Assembly (NCBI GenBank): GCA_013407085.1
Contig: JACCGJ010019904.1
Location: forward strand, 32,629 to 96,628
DNA from: Atriophallophorus winterbourni
Taxonomy: Eukaryota; Platyhelminthes; Trematoda; Plagiorchiida; Microphallidae
Length of the DNA stretch: 64,000 nt
Direction of reading: 5' to 3'
In this document: in pieces, positions 23,962-35,712 of the stretch
Layout of the letters: every line of letters begins with the position of its first letter
Position numbering within the stretch: position 1 is the first letter of the stretch
Translations under genes and position numbers: made by a program
Notes under the pieces: generated by a model
Database searches by the model: none
What the model saw: the letters and a program-made list of their open reading frames with translations, nothing else
Told to the model about the DNA's origin: nothing

Positions 23962-24544
23962 GTACGTATTAATTATTCGATGGACTGTTAGCTCAGTGAA
24001 ACTCCCGAACACGCGTTTTAGCAGTAGCAGTACTCGTGACGTTTTTTCATCGACAGCTGTGACGTTATGTGACGGTTTCAACGTGCTGCTCACCCACACA
24101 CCCAAGTCCTTCTCATTGTCAGTGCTTTCAAGAATACGGGAACCAAGGGTGTAGGGGTACTCGATATGTCTTCCAACAGTCAATACCTTGCATTTTCTGA
24201 CATTGAAAGGTAGTTCATTTCTGACTGACCAGGCTTGTAAGGCATCGAGGTCCAGCTGAAGCTCTCTGCAATCCTCAGTTGTACGTACTTGTGTCCACAG
24301 CTTGATGTCATCCGCAAATAACAAGATTTTGCAGCGAACATGTTTAGGTAAGTCGTTGACATACATAAGAAAAAGAAGTGGTCGAAGCACTGATCCCTGC
24401 GGCACCCCACTCGTTAATGCAATAATTCGTGACAAAGCACCATCAACCCCTTCTCGAATGACACGGTCGCGGAGATAATCCTCAAACCAGGCTAGTAATG
24501 AACCCTTGATTCCACATAGCTCCATCTTTTGTAGTAACAGACGG

Positions 24545-26150
24545 GGATGTTGCTGAATTGGATAAGGGACTATCTTACTGATAGACACGTCCAAGTTCGT
24601 GTTGGCAACACCTTCTCTAGAAGAATAGACGTCACAAGTGGAGTTCCGCAAGGCTCGGTAATTCAAGATAATTCAAGGTTTTCAATGGTCTAAAAAGCAA
24701 CAAGCTTAACATCAATCATAGGATGGTAAGAATTGAAATTTAAGTGCAGTAACAAGACAAGAAAGTAGATTAAGCAGTATATAAGTGTTCGGGAAACGAA
24801 TAATTCAATAAAAAATCGTCTCATTCCGTTTTAAATTCATGCAAGTTGGTAGAGGGAGCAACGGTAGAATGTAAACTGTTCCAAGTAAAACAGAAACGGA
24901 CAGAGTAAAAGTAACTTCTACAGTTCAGGCAGGCATGGGGTACGAACAGCACATTTTCATAGGGCCGACAATTTCTCGTATCCCTTCGCGTGCATAAATC
25001 CTGTAAGGAATAGTTCGGCGTATAGAATGTTTTGTAAAGTAAGATAATGTCTCCTCTGATTCGTCGATAGGGATAGTCGAACAGATTCAGTTGAGCTATC
25101 CTTTTTATAAGGTTTGTTTTGGATGCTGAGAATTAGTTTTGTTGAGCGGTGATAGATTCGCTGCTTGGACCTCTTCTATTCTGGGTGTACATGAACGATA
25201 TAGTAGAGGATATTGGATGTAACTTGATATTGTTATTGATATTGATATTAAAATATGGAAACGTGTCGGGTCTGTTAATGACTGTATGGCATTGCAAGGG
25301 GATCTATGCAATTTGTTTCGTTGGTCCCAGTCAAATAAATTACAATTTAACCCTGCGAAATGTAAAATGCTGCGACTTGGAAATTCTATGCACCACACGC
25401 ATCAGCTTGGCACACAAGATCTCGCTGCACCACCAGAGAATAAGATCTCGGTTACGGTCGTTTAACCGTAAGCCTGGACATCATTGCCAGACTGTGTACA
25501 ATAAAGCCTGCCGTATCTCGAGTCTTCTAAAAAGGATATTCCCTGCATTTACACTCCAGAAACTTTACCCCGATTAATTATTACGTATGTACGTCTTGCT
25601 ATGGAATATTCCATCCAAAACTGGGCACCATGGCTGAGGAAGGATATCGAACTACTCGACAGGATTTATCATAGTGCGGCAAAGTTGGTGTCCCGTTACA
25701 GAAATTTGCCTTTCAAAGAGCAAATGTTAAAACTAAATCCACATGATTTTACTCAATGACGGATACGGAGTGACCTCCTGTTGGCATTTAAAACCTTGCA
25801 TAATGAGAAATATCCCCTTAAGCACCCGCTAAATCTTCATGGACTTACTCGAACACGAAAACATTCAAGGGCTTTAAGCATTCCGCATTCTCGATTGGAT
25901 ATTCTTCGAAATTTTTTCTCGGTAAGAATTTGTTTCACTTGGAACATTTGGCCTGAAGAAATCACACGCTCGGAATCTGTTGCGGTTTTCGCTTCAAAAC
26001 TGGATGAGTATATGACGAACCATGCGGTGTGACTGTCCCTATTGATTTTTGAGAGATTTTTTAATTATACTCCATAGTCCTGTCATCCCATGGTTATTGT
26101 TAAGCTTACAGTTTTTTCTACCATAAAACTTTCTGAGTTCTGAGTTCTGA
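24545..26150 (+). mobile_element. CR1-like LINE (GAGTTCT tail) inserted in host, itself interrupted
   Basis: Plus-strand pieces 24545-24659 (LLNWIRDYLTDRHVQV-like, then VTSGVPQGS) and 25163-26150 (GPLLFWVYMNDIVEDIGCN, LCNLFRWSQSNKLQFNPAKC, SIQNWAPWLRKDIELLDRIY, RRNFFSVRICFTWN, 3' UTR) form one element. The catalytic FADD stretch is rearranged. It ends tctgagttctgagttctgag. The 24660-25162 LINE lies inside it. Confidence 0.82.
24660..25162 (-). mobile_element. 5'-truncated LINE inserted in the RT of the 24545-26150 LINE
   Basis: It is a minus-strand element of the AATTCAAGGT subfamily (aattcaagataattcaaggt at its 3' end), truncated in the C-terminal region (RIYHRSTKL). The host reads ggctcggt before it and gcttggacctc after it. 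The uninterrupted paralog at 38738-38756 (reverse strand) has these joined with nothing lost or gained. Confidence 0.85.
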
Positions 26151-26345
26151 GATTTACGGAAACCATGCTACGCTGCAGATTTTACATTTTCTAATTTGAG
26201 CTAATATAAATTTTCTTCTTCACCATGAGCTCCAGCAACTTGAACACCCTAGGAAGTAAGGTGACAGGACGGTAGTTTGACGCTCATGTTTCGAAACCTC
26301 TTTTACCTATATATGCCTTCGTGAAATCCACGTTGTTATATTCAC

Positions 26346-27240
26346 TGAGTAACCAGATTTGTGCACCCTAAAATCAATAATGAAACTACACGCGTACCTT
26401 AACAACGGTACGTAAAGAGCAACCCTCAGGCAAAACTTGATATTAGGATGGGAAGGGGTGTCACCGACATGGCGTAAAAATTTTTTCTCTACTTCACATA
26501 CCATTTTTGTGGCTTTCTTGAGACGGCCGATTAGGCGTTGGATGTACCTGTGATTAATCAACGTCTGATGTAGTAGCTAATCCCAATAGTGTCTTCAAAG
26601 TTTTCCCTTTATTGTTTTAATATACGCGGAAACTGATTACACTTAATAAATACAAAGAACATGGAGACCAGAGTTTTCGCTGAAACATATGCGTTTCTCA
26701 AGTCACATTCAATAACCCTGAAACCCTATTATTGTCATTAGGCGCATTTATTAACCAGGATATCTTTCCTGGACCGTGTCGCCTCAAATAATTCTCTTCT
26801 GTTTGAAATTTGAATGTGGGCGAACACGAGATTTTTCAACATTGCATTTCCTTTAACGTAACAAGTGACATGAAAGATTTAGAGAGTGAAATTTATTGCC
26901 ATCGTTTGTTAGCACACCATGACAACGGGGTTCATAGTCGACAATATGTCCAAGCAACACTGTTGCGCTTTCACATGTTCATGTTTGTTGGCACCCGCCG
27001 TGAAAATGGCAAGTGTAATAAAGCAACATCAAGTGGGTTGTTGCCAAGTCGAAATGCGGGTACTCCATAGCCTTGAATCAGCCTGCGCGACTGTGATGTG
27101 ATGTGATGTAACGAAACGGACTGAGATTCGATTGATTTGTTCAGGAAGTGTCCGATTATAGATGATGTTAGAAGCCATTTTCTTTCTTCTTCTTCTTCTT
27201 CATGACGTGTTAGAGTGTGATGCTATATTAGATATTATAA
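26346..27240. other. No recognised feature
   Basis: The minus frame at 26561-26307 (RLIGRLKKATKMVCEVEKKF) could be an upstream piece of the adjacent LINE, but this is not established. Nothing else was seen apart from a short (TTC)n run near 27185-27200. Confidence 0.35.
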
Positions 27241-27244
27241 ACCA

Positions 27245-27328
27245 GTAGTTTGTTGATGGCCTCCCTCGACCGATATCGACTATGGATGTATATCACAAGC
27301 GTATGATGTTTTCATGCTCATAAATCCA
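27245..27328 (-). mobile_element. RTE-type LINE extreme 3' end
   Basis: The sequence ttgatggcctccctcgaccg, then tggatgtatatcacaagcgt, matches the 3' end of the RTE copies at 46637, 43253 and 60520. Only about 80 bases remain. Confidence 0.6.
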
Positions 27329-27329
27329 A

Positions 27330-28364
27330 TGTAATTCAAGGTAATTCAAGGTATTCGATGGTCTAAAAAGCAACAAGCACAACAACAACCGTAGGATGGT
27401 AAAAATTGAAATGTAACTGTATAAACAATATAAGGAATTGGATTAAGCAGTATATAAGTGTTCGGGAAACGAATAATGCAAAAAAATTCGGTCAATTTCG
27501 TTTGAAATTCATGCAAGCTAGTGGAGTGAGCAACGGTAGAAGGTACACTGTTCCAAAAAAAACAGACACGGACAGAGTAAAAATACCTTCTACAGTTCAG
27601 GCGGGAATGGGGTACCACCAGCACATATTCATGGGTTGGATAATTTCTCGAATCCCTTCGCGTGAACAAATCCTGTAAGGGATGGTTCGGGGTATGGAAT
27701 GTTGTGTAAAGCAAAATAAGGTCTCCTCTGATTCGTCGATAGAGAAAGTCGAACAGATTCAGTTGAGCTATTTTTTCTTTATATGGTTTGTTTCGGATGC
27801 TGAGAACTAGTTTCGTTGAGCGGTGATAGATTCGATGCATAAGTTCAACATCCTTCTTGAGTAACGGACACCATGACTGCACGCCGTATTCCATGACTGG
27901 TCTCAAGTGTGTATTCGTGATCCTTAGGAATATCTTAGGCGAAAATTTCCCGAATACCCGTTTGAGTAGATTTTGGACACGTGTTGATTTTTTAAATGTA
28001 GTGTTAGTTTGAAGTGAGGTTTTTAAACTAGAGCATATCCAGACACCCAAATCTTTTTCTTCACTGCAATTTTCAATGAGATGCGAACCTATATGATATG
28101 TGAACTCTACTTAATTCCCCACATTCACGATCCTGCATTTGTTGAAGTTAAACGGCAGTTTGTTCTTCAACGACCAGCCGTGAAGCGTACCAAGATCTTT
28201 TTGTAATAGCAGGCAGTCTTCTGGACTACGAATGCTGCGCCAAATCTTTATGTCGTCCGCAAATAACGAAATGTTACATCGAACAATTTCCGGTACTTCA
28301 TTGACATACACCAGAATGAGAATCGGACCAAGGACCGAACCTTGGGGAACTCCGCTAGTAGAAT
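27330..28364 (-). mobile_element. CR1-like LINE, AATTCAAGGT-tail subfamily, 5' truncated in RT
   Basis: It contains TSGVPQGSVLGPILILVY, ISLFADDIKIW, GWSLKNKLPFNFNKCRIVNV, a 234-codon open stretch from GVWICSSLKTSLQTNTTFKK through MEYGVQSWCPLLKKDVELM and [20 protein letters not shown], then the 3' UTR and tail gtaattcaaggtaattcaag. One frameshift lies near 28060. Confidence 0.88.
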
Positions 28365-28369
28365 AAGGA

Positions 28370-28525
28370 ACATAATTCTTCATATGCATGCATTTCGATC
28401 ACGCGCACACAACATGACCGGTTTCATGCTGTTTGTGCTCATCAGGAAGGGACTGGATCCGTGTGCATTGAAACGGTGGAAAAATGGTAAACAAAGTTTG
28501 TGCTTGTGTGCCAATAATGGATAGG
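28370..28525 (+). repeat. Dispersed repeat (tgcatgcatttc / atcaggaagg family)
   Basis: The landmarks tatgcatgcatttcgatcac, catgaccggtttcatgctgt and ctcatcaggaaggga are shared with 42540-42715 and, inverted, 43015-43180. The identity of the element is unknown. Confidence 0.55.
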
Positions 28526-30635
28526 TTTGGGTACAATCAATCTGCTTAATCAGTATATGAAATTAGAAATGCATTCCGATTGTCTAATCCCGAGATATAC
28601 CAAGTTGAGTCAAACTCTAGATTTGCAAGAGAGCTTTCTATTTGGCCGGATAGCTTGACCAAATTTGCAAACGAGCGAATCATACGAATAACATTTGTAC
28701 TCTAATTTCTCATTACATTACAACCAATGACCAGACTGACAATAGAAACTGATCCAGATTGCTTAAGTAATATCAATCCAACAAGACGCCTGGTATATTT
28801 TTCGAATTGTGCGCTCCCGCCGCACTGAATGTGCGTTGTCACATAATATCAGATGCGACGGGTAAAATGCTCAATGTTACAACTTGAAATCCACTTGAAA
28901 ACCACAAGCTAATTGTTCCTGGAATCTGTCGATAAACAATCTTCATTTGAACCATTGTTAATATCAATCAACCAACTCCATTTTTGATTTTTTGATGAAT
29001 TTGGTTGATAATCTATGCTGTATAGGATATCGTTGAAGGCTGATATGAAATATCGGCCAACAACATGGTGTTTGCCAATAAATAATCATAGAAACTAGTA
29101 GTCTGTCGCTCGCATTCCGTGCACGAACAGGCAATCTGCCATAGTCATAATAAGGCACAAGACTTGGTGGAATGAGCATTAAGGTCGTGATAAAGCGGTA
29201 AATAAACGTTGGCTTTGAAGCCACATTTTCGCGGGATCTGTGCAACAAAGCACCTTGTTTAAATGCAGTGTGATTCAAGGTCATGTGTTGAAACACTTGT
29301 AAAGGACCAGTGTGTTGTTCGCTCATAGCTCATGCACTTTGAATAAACGATGTAGCAGCTGTTAACAAGAACCTGGGCCGAAACTATCTTTGGGAAGATA
29401 ATCGGTCTGATAAATTGAAATAAATGCTTCATACGAAAAAGCGAAGAAAAAGCTCACCACCTCACTGACAGAGGCAGGTAGATTATCGCCGATAGAGACT
29501 AGCGTCGATGGCTAAATTCATTTTATATGGATTTTGAATGGGGTCAAAGTGGTCAACCTGTGTCCTGGATCGAACGAGAACGTATTTTCTCCCTTTTATC
29601 TCGAAATGTCAAACCATTAGTTTACCGTTGATGGGTCGGTTAAGCGGACGACGCACATGTCGCTTCGTTTGAAAGGTCAGGTGCGAATTTCGTCCAAAAT
29701 ATCAGGCAATGGCTGCTGGCATTTCGTGATGTTGTTGCCCGTTTTCCAAACCGTTTTTCGAACTTTCGATCACCATGCCCAGAGGGATTTGTACACTGAG
29801 TCACGTCGCCTTGGCAACGCATGATAGATGCATCAGTGTCTGGGTTTGTTTGTATGGCTATTCGGGAGAAAATTGCCAAGGTTTTTCTGTGTGGTTCTAC
29901 GATTGCTTTTGGAAAATCGATGTCAGCGTATATCTCATTTAACTGAACACTGCATTTCACCCGTAAAATTTTCACATATGTCGAGTATATATCAAACTGA
30001 AACATGTCACAGCCTGCATTCTGCGACCCTTCAGCTATCCGTTTCGAGGCCAAGGTCATCGAGTGTACCGTGCGAACGGTCAATCACAACTTTGGCCAAC
30101 TCACGTTCCAACTACCCCCCCATGTTTTGCCGCGTTTGCTCTACGATTATTATCGATCGGTAAAACCGCAGGACCGCATAAACCCGATCGTATCATTGCT
30201 CGAGCTTCAAAAAGCGCACATGATCGTTTTGATAAGATGAATGAGGAATTATTGATCGACTTTTCTGCAAGTACCAAGTGCTTTTTCCAACTGTCCCCCC
30301 TCAGATGCATGAAATCAGTCAATATGTAGAACTGAATGTTCAAATAAAAGCTTTTGTGAGAGTTTTCTGTTTCAAAATACGTCTGTGTATGCTAGTAAAA
30401 AGGATCTACTGAGATATTTGTGGTCGCTCGGTCTCTTTAGCTAATTACCAGCAAAGATAATGCAAGCAAATTCACAATGTAACCAGTATCATCGTATTAA
30501 AGTATATACTAGTTTTGTATGCAGTTAAGAGAGCAATTTCTTGTAGTATTTTAAAGCAGGATCTTGAAAGGCAAATCATCCTCTGGACTGCACACTGACT
30601 TGTAATCCAGAAATGAAATTTCAATGATCCTGAGT
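28526..30635. other. No recognised gene
   Basis: The largest frame (30083-29640, minus, 147 codons) has no motif I recognise and overlaps plus frames of similar quality. I see nothing firm in this 2.1 kb. Confidence 0.35.
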
Positions 30636-30639
30636 ATAG

Positions 30640-31805
30640 CTCTCCCATTTCGATAGAGTCAATCATGACATTCTAATTAAAAAGCTCGAAGCTTATGGAA
30701 TAACTGGAATATTGCTGAATTGGATAAGGGACTCTCTTACGGATAGACAAGTCCAAGTTCGCGTTGACAGCACCTTATCTAGAAAAATAGACGTCACGGG
30801 TGGAGTTACGCAAGGATCGATGCATGGACCTCTTCTATTCTTGGTGTATATGAACGATATAGTAGAGGATATTTGATGCAACTTGATAATATTTGCCGAT
30901 AATATAAAAATATGGAAATGTGTCAGGTCTGTGAATGACTGTATGGCATTACAACGAGATCTGTGTAACTTATTTCGTTGGTCCCAGTCAAATGAGATAC
31001 CATGTAATCCTGCCAAATGTAAAATGTTGCGGCTTGGAAATTCTGTACACTACATGTTTCAGCTTGGCACACAAGATCTCGTCTGGACCACCAGAGAATG
31101 AGATCTCGATATCTGGGTGTCGTTTAACCTTAAGCCTGGACATCATTGCCGGATAGTGTACAACAAAGCTTGCCGTATTTTGAGACTTCTCAAAAGAATA
31201 TTCCGGATTTTTACGCCCGAAACCCTACCCCGGGTAATTAACACGTATACATGTCCTGTTATGGAATATTCCATCCAAGTCTGGCTGTGGTAGGATATCG
31301 AAATACTCGACAGGATTTATCATCTTGCTACAAAATTGGTCCCCCGGTACAGAAATTTGCCTTTCACAGAGCGAATGTTAAAACTGAACATACACGATTT
31401 TACCCAACGACGGATACGTAGTGACCTCATGCTGACATTCAAAATCCTGCATACTGAAAACCATCCCCTTAAACACTTGCTAAAGCACAATGGCCTTACT
31501 CGAACACGAACACATTCAAAGGCTTTAAGTATTCCGCATTCTCGATTGGATATTCGTCGTAATTTTTTCTCGGTAAGAATTAATTTCACTTGGAACTATT
31601 TGCCTGAAGAAATCACACGTTCAGAATCTGTTGAGGTTTTCGCTTCCAAACTCGATAAGTTTATGACGGACCATGCGGTATGTTACTGTCCCTATTGTAT
31701 TTTGAGCTATTATATATATATATATTCCATATACCTTGTCATCCTATGGTTATTGTTAAGCTTACTGCTTTTTCTACCATAAAATTTTCTGAGTTCTGAG
31801 TTCCA
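30640..31805 (+). mobile_element. CR1-like LINE, GAGTTCT-tail subfamily
   Basis: It runs from FDRVNHDILIKKLEAYGITG through ILLNWIRDSLTDRQVQVRVD, GPLLFLVYMNDIVED, IIFADNIKIW (the second catalytic Asp is replaced by Asn), LGTQDLVWTT, ERMLKLNIHDFTQRRIRSDL, IRRNFFSVRINFTWNYLPEE, a TA-rich 3' UTR and gagttctgagtt. Stops and frameshifts are present. Confidence 0.88.
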
Positions 31806-31809
31806 TATT

Positions 31810-32335
31810 TGCTGTTTATACCTCGTATACGTTCAACGTCTTTCAAGCCCCAGAGGAATGGATTAGTATAATCATGTTACAATTACATTCACCAACATGA
31901 ATTTCCAGTTTAATATATTTATTCGTTCAATGGTCCCATTAACTCAAGATTATTGACAGAACTGTACTCGCTTTTTAAGGGATCAATCGTTGATCAATAT
32001 TTTTGACGCTACAAGCTGATCACATGACTCAACTTACTGAAAACGGATATTGATTAGGGAAAGCCGTTGAGCAATTCCCGCTATCTTATGGCCATCAATC
32101 AATAGTCTACATTTAGATATAGCTTGATAAAACACGATCCGAATTAGTGTGAAACATTTATGATATACATGACGGTGATCATGATGATTTATGCTTACAC
32201 CGCCTGTGAGAACGAACTACCGTGTTTATCAACACCGAATCACGTTTACATTAACCCTCGTTGGCGTGTAGCTTCGAATATTTAACGGTCAACTGATAAG
32301 TTGGTTAAAAATCGCACTAAACTTTATATGAGATT
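31810..32335. other. No recognised feature
   Basis: AT-rich; nothing recognised. Confidence 0.4.
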
Positions 32336-32339
32336 GTAA

Positions 32340-35300
32340 TAGCCAATGGTGAAACGAATGGAATATCATCCAAAAATACTGTACAAAATTGTGAATAAAA
32401 GAACAGGAGTGAAACCTGGTATTTTTCCGCTCATTGCAGAACAAGCAATGACTAATATAGTTTAAGAGACAGCGGATGCTCTTGCGAACTTTAACTTCCA
32501 AGTGTTCTGCCCGAAACAGCAATTGTTGCATCAAGGTTTATCAGAGTCATTGGAACCTATAACTGAGCCAATAATTGACCAAGTCGTTGTGGAACGACAC
32601 CTACGACAAATAAATACGAGGAAATCACCGGGTGGGGACTATATTACCCCAGCTATTCTCCGTACATATTATAGACATACAGTCTAGCGGAGGTATTCAT
32701 CCGGAGCTTTCGAGACGGTTGCTTACCGTCAGCATGGAAAGCTGGTGTTTTAACAACAATTTACAAGGGTGGTTGTCGTTCCGACGTAGCTAATTACAGG
32801 CCTGTTACGCTGCTCCCCTGCATCTCGAAAATTATGGAGCGCATCCTAACTGAATGTATCGTAAGTAACCTTGAAACTAAAAGGGCTTTTATCCTCAGCG
32901 CAACATGGGTTTCGCCGAAACAGATTTTGTGTCTCAAATTTACCCATCACTCTGGACGATTGGACAACCTCACCTGACCTAGGTTATTCAATTTATGCCT
33001 GCTATATTGAAATATCAAAGGTATTCGATAAGGTCAACCACAGCCTGCTCCTGAAAAAGCTAGTGCAATATAGGATAACAGGAAACTTATTATCGTGGAT
33101 AATTGATTCTCTGACCGATCGGCATGTGCGAGTGCGCATTGACGGCGTTCTATCAAAAAGCATCAACATCACCAACAGCGTCCCTCAAGGTTCAGTGCTC
33201 GGGCCCATTCTTTTCTTTTTATACATAAATGATATTCAAGATTCAAGATTTATGGTTGAAAAAGCAATTAACTTTACAATAACCACAGGGTGGAAATATA
33301 GGTACAAATGTATATATATATATATATAAGTATAAATGAAATCAAAATCAATGGGACAATGATAGCTTATTAATAGTTTGGGGAAAAATTCGGATTAGCT
33401 CTCATATAATCGTCAAGTTTTGATTTGAATATAGATAAACTGTTTGAGCTTACCAAATCGGAAGGTAGGGAATTCGAAGCAAAGCACACACGTACGGAAT
33501 AAAAATACCTGCGGCAGTTCCGTTTGGAATGTGGTATTTCCAAATTGCAACCATGGCCACGGCTGTTGCTTGAAGTTCGAAGGTGGAATAATATATCCAG
33601 GGGGTGGGGAACAGTAGTTAGTATTTTGTATGCGAGGATGAGATCACCTCGCATTCTCCTTTGTGCAAGTGTACTCATTTCCAGTTGTCTGACGAATGAC
33701 ATATTTTCGAGACCAATGACAAGCTTAGAAGCTCTCCGGTATATGCGATCCAGGAGTAAGATGTCTTTTTGGAGCCATGGTGTCCAGGCTTGTGCGGTAT
33801 AATCTAGAATCGGGTGTATATATGTATTCATCATGAGATGAAAACACCCCGGGGAAAAACGTCCAAATATCCGCCGTAACATGCCGAGCAGCCGAGACGC
33901 GCTTTTGTAAACGGTTTCGCATTGTAGACCATTTTTCAAACTGCCACAAATCCAGACACCGAGGTCCGTTTCTTTTTCAGTGTACTCCAGGTTAATGTCG
34001 CCGAGCTTGTATGGATAGGAAAAGCCAAGGTCACGACCAATCTGAATCATCTTCGACTTTTGCATATTCAATGACAGTTTATTTTCAGATGACCAGTTTA
34101 ACAAAGCACTCAAATCGTTTTGCAGCAAGATACAATCGTCAGCATTTCTGATTTGCCTCCATACTTTTATATCGTCAGCAAACAAAACCATCTTACTATC
34201 ATTTAGTAGTGGTATATCGTTCATATAGACTAGAAACAGTATTGGTCCAAGCACTGAGCCTTGTGGAACTCCGCTAGTGACATCGATGTTCTTCGATAAT
34301 AGGCCGTCCACACGAACTCGGATTTGTCTGTTGCTGAGGTAATCTCTTAGCAATTCGTATAGTCTTCCAACAACACCGTGTTTTTTAGCTTGTTCAAGAG
34401 TAAATTGTGATCAACTCTGTCGAACGCTTTAGAAATGTCCAGGTAGCACGCATGAATACAGCCCCCCGCATCTACAATCCTCGTCCAATCGTCTAAGCTT
34501 GTCAGCAAATTTGTAAGACAAGAGCGATTTCTGCGAAATCCATGTTGGGCAACTGCCAAAAGTTGATTCGTTTCCAGATGTCGCACGATTTCTGCGGTGA
34601 TTATTCGCTCAAACACTTTTGATACCGAAGACAGCAAGGTCACCGGCCTGTAATTTTCAACATCAGAACGGCAACCACCTTTGTAAACGGGTATTATTTG
34701 TCCCAGTTTCCAGTCTTGTGGCACTACGCCAGCGCAAGTACTACGATGCAATATGGTTCTTTTTGCTGATGACATAAAATATGGTAGCAAATCCGATCCA
34801 TCGAAGATTGTTCGATGTTGCAAGAGGATTTGGATGCCCTGTATCACTGGTCTCAAGTAAATCAGATGAGTTTCAACATACGTAAATGTTAAATGTTACA
34901 ACTTGGCTGGCAATACGAGCATACATATAATCTTTGTCATGAAAACTGGACTTTGATCAGCGCTTAGAAGGTCTTCGGCCTCTGGATTACAAATAACCCG
35001 AAACCGAATAGTCATTGCCAGAAAGTATTCGACAGGACAAGCGGTTTCTTGGGAATGCTGAGGAGAATATTTTGGCGGTTCTCTCCTAATACACTTCCTC
35101 CGCATTTTAAATACTTACATCCGACGATAGAATACACGATCCCAGCTTGGGTACCGTGGTTGCGTAATAACATTGAATTGCTGGGTAAAAATTACCACCG
35201 GACGACGAAGCTAGTTGATGGGATGCAGCACATTCCATATCAAGAGCGAATGGTCATGCTGGGATTGACCGATTTTACACAAATGAGAGAAATCAGCGAC

Positions 35301-35712
35301 ATGATCCTAACATTTAAAATACTGCGGATGGAAAATCACCCTCTCCGAGATTCGATAAAAGTTAGCTCCCCTAAGAAAACACGGAGTCATTCAAGTTGCC
35401 TCGTTATACCGCATTCAAGATTCGATTGTTGACGTCATTTCTTTTTGGCGCGTATTTGCGTTCTGTGGAATTAACTATCACAGAATATTGTGAACAATCC
35501 TACGATTAGGGATTTCAAATCTAAACTGGATGCTTATATCAAACAGCACTCCACTATCGGCCCTGTATATTTGCCCCATATGACCCCACACAACACAAAC
35601 ACCTAAATAGAATTTTGATTGCATCCTCTGCATTTTATATAGCTGTCATCCAATAGTACGTGTAAAGCGATTGCTTTTTTCACTTTAAAAATCGCGATTC
35701 TTTGATCCTGTT
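32340..35712 (+). mobile_element. CR1-like LINE split by a LINE at 33234-34740 (composite)
   Basis: Left piece 32340-33233 reads YKIVNKRTGVKPGIFPLI, NTRKSPGGDYITPAIL, SSAQHGFRRNRF, IEISKVFDKVNHSLLLKKL and VPQGSVLGPILFFLYINDI. Right piece 34741-35712 resumes with RCNMVLFADDIK and runs through LGMLRRIFWRFSPNTLP and NIELLGKNYHRTTKLVDGM to a worn 3' UTR. The strand, order and missing 3-4 codons at the break support one interrupted element. Confidence 0.83.
33234..34740 (-). mobile_element. Best-preserved CR1-like LINE RT, GATTCAA tail
   Basis: 5' truncated at TCAGVVPQDWKLGQIIPVYK, it holds NYRPVTLLSSVSKVFERIIT, VAQHGFRRNRSCL, CYLDISKAFDRVDHNLLL, one frameshift near 34360, then a 327-codon open frame (34353-33370). 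That frame has DVTSGVPQGSVLGPILFLVY, MVLFADDIKVW (intact catalytic Asp pair), LSLNMQKSKMIQIGRD, DLGVWICGSLK, TAQAWTPWLQKDILLL and [18 protein letters not shown], ending FSPNY. The 3' UTR has a TA run and ends attcaagattcaagattt. Confidence 0.9.

Larger units (their letters stand above)
21653..26345 (-). mobile_element. Host CR1-like LINE broken by two nested insertions (composite)
   Basis: One minus-strand LINE with an ATTCA-repeat tail can be followed in three pieces. 26345-26151 carries ASNYRPVTLLPRVFKLLE and a worn QHGFRK. 24545-23961 carries RLLLQKMELCGIKGSLLAW, LLFADDIKLW and HRIINTY. 22329-21653 carries [31 protein letters not shown] and the 3' UTR. INTY from one piece continues as PTMEYAV in the next. 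The gaps hold the LINEs at 24545-26150 and 22329-23961. About 45 codons of the host RT are missing at the first gap. Confidence 0.78.

Noticed and set aside
24548..24666. First residues of the 280-codon minus frame (NYRALRNSTCDV)
   Set aside because: They are antisense of the plus-strand LINE piece at 24545-24659, not part of the minus RT.
29640..30083. 147-codon minus frame
   Set aside because: No motif, no splice support, and overlapping frames on the other strand are equally long.
34743..34856. Start of the 169-codon minus frame (RPVIQGIQILLQ)
   Set aside because: This part is the antisense of the host LINE (FADDIK region); only the sequence from TCAGVVPQDW onward belongs to the minus element.
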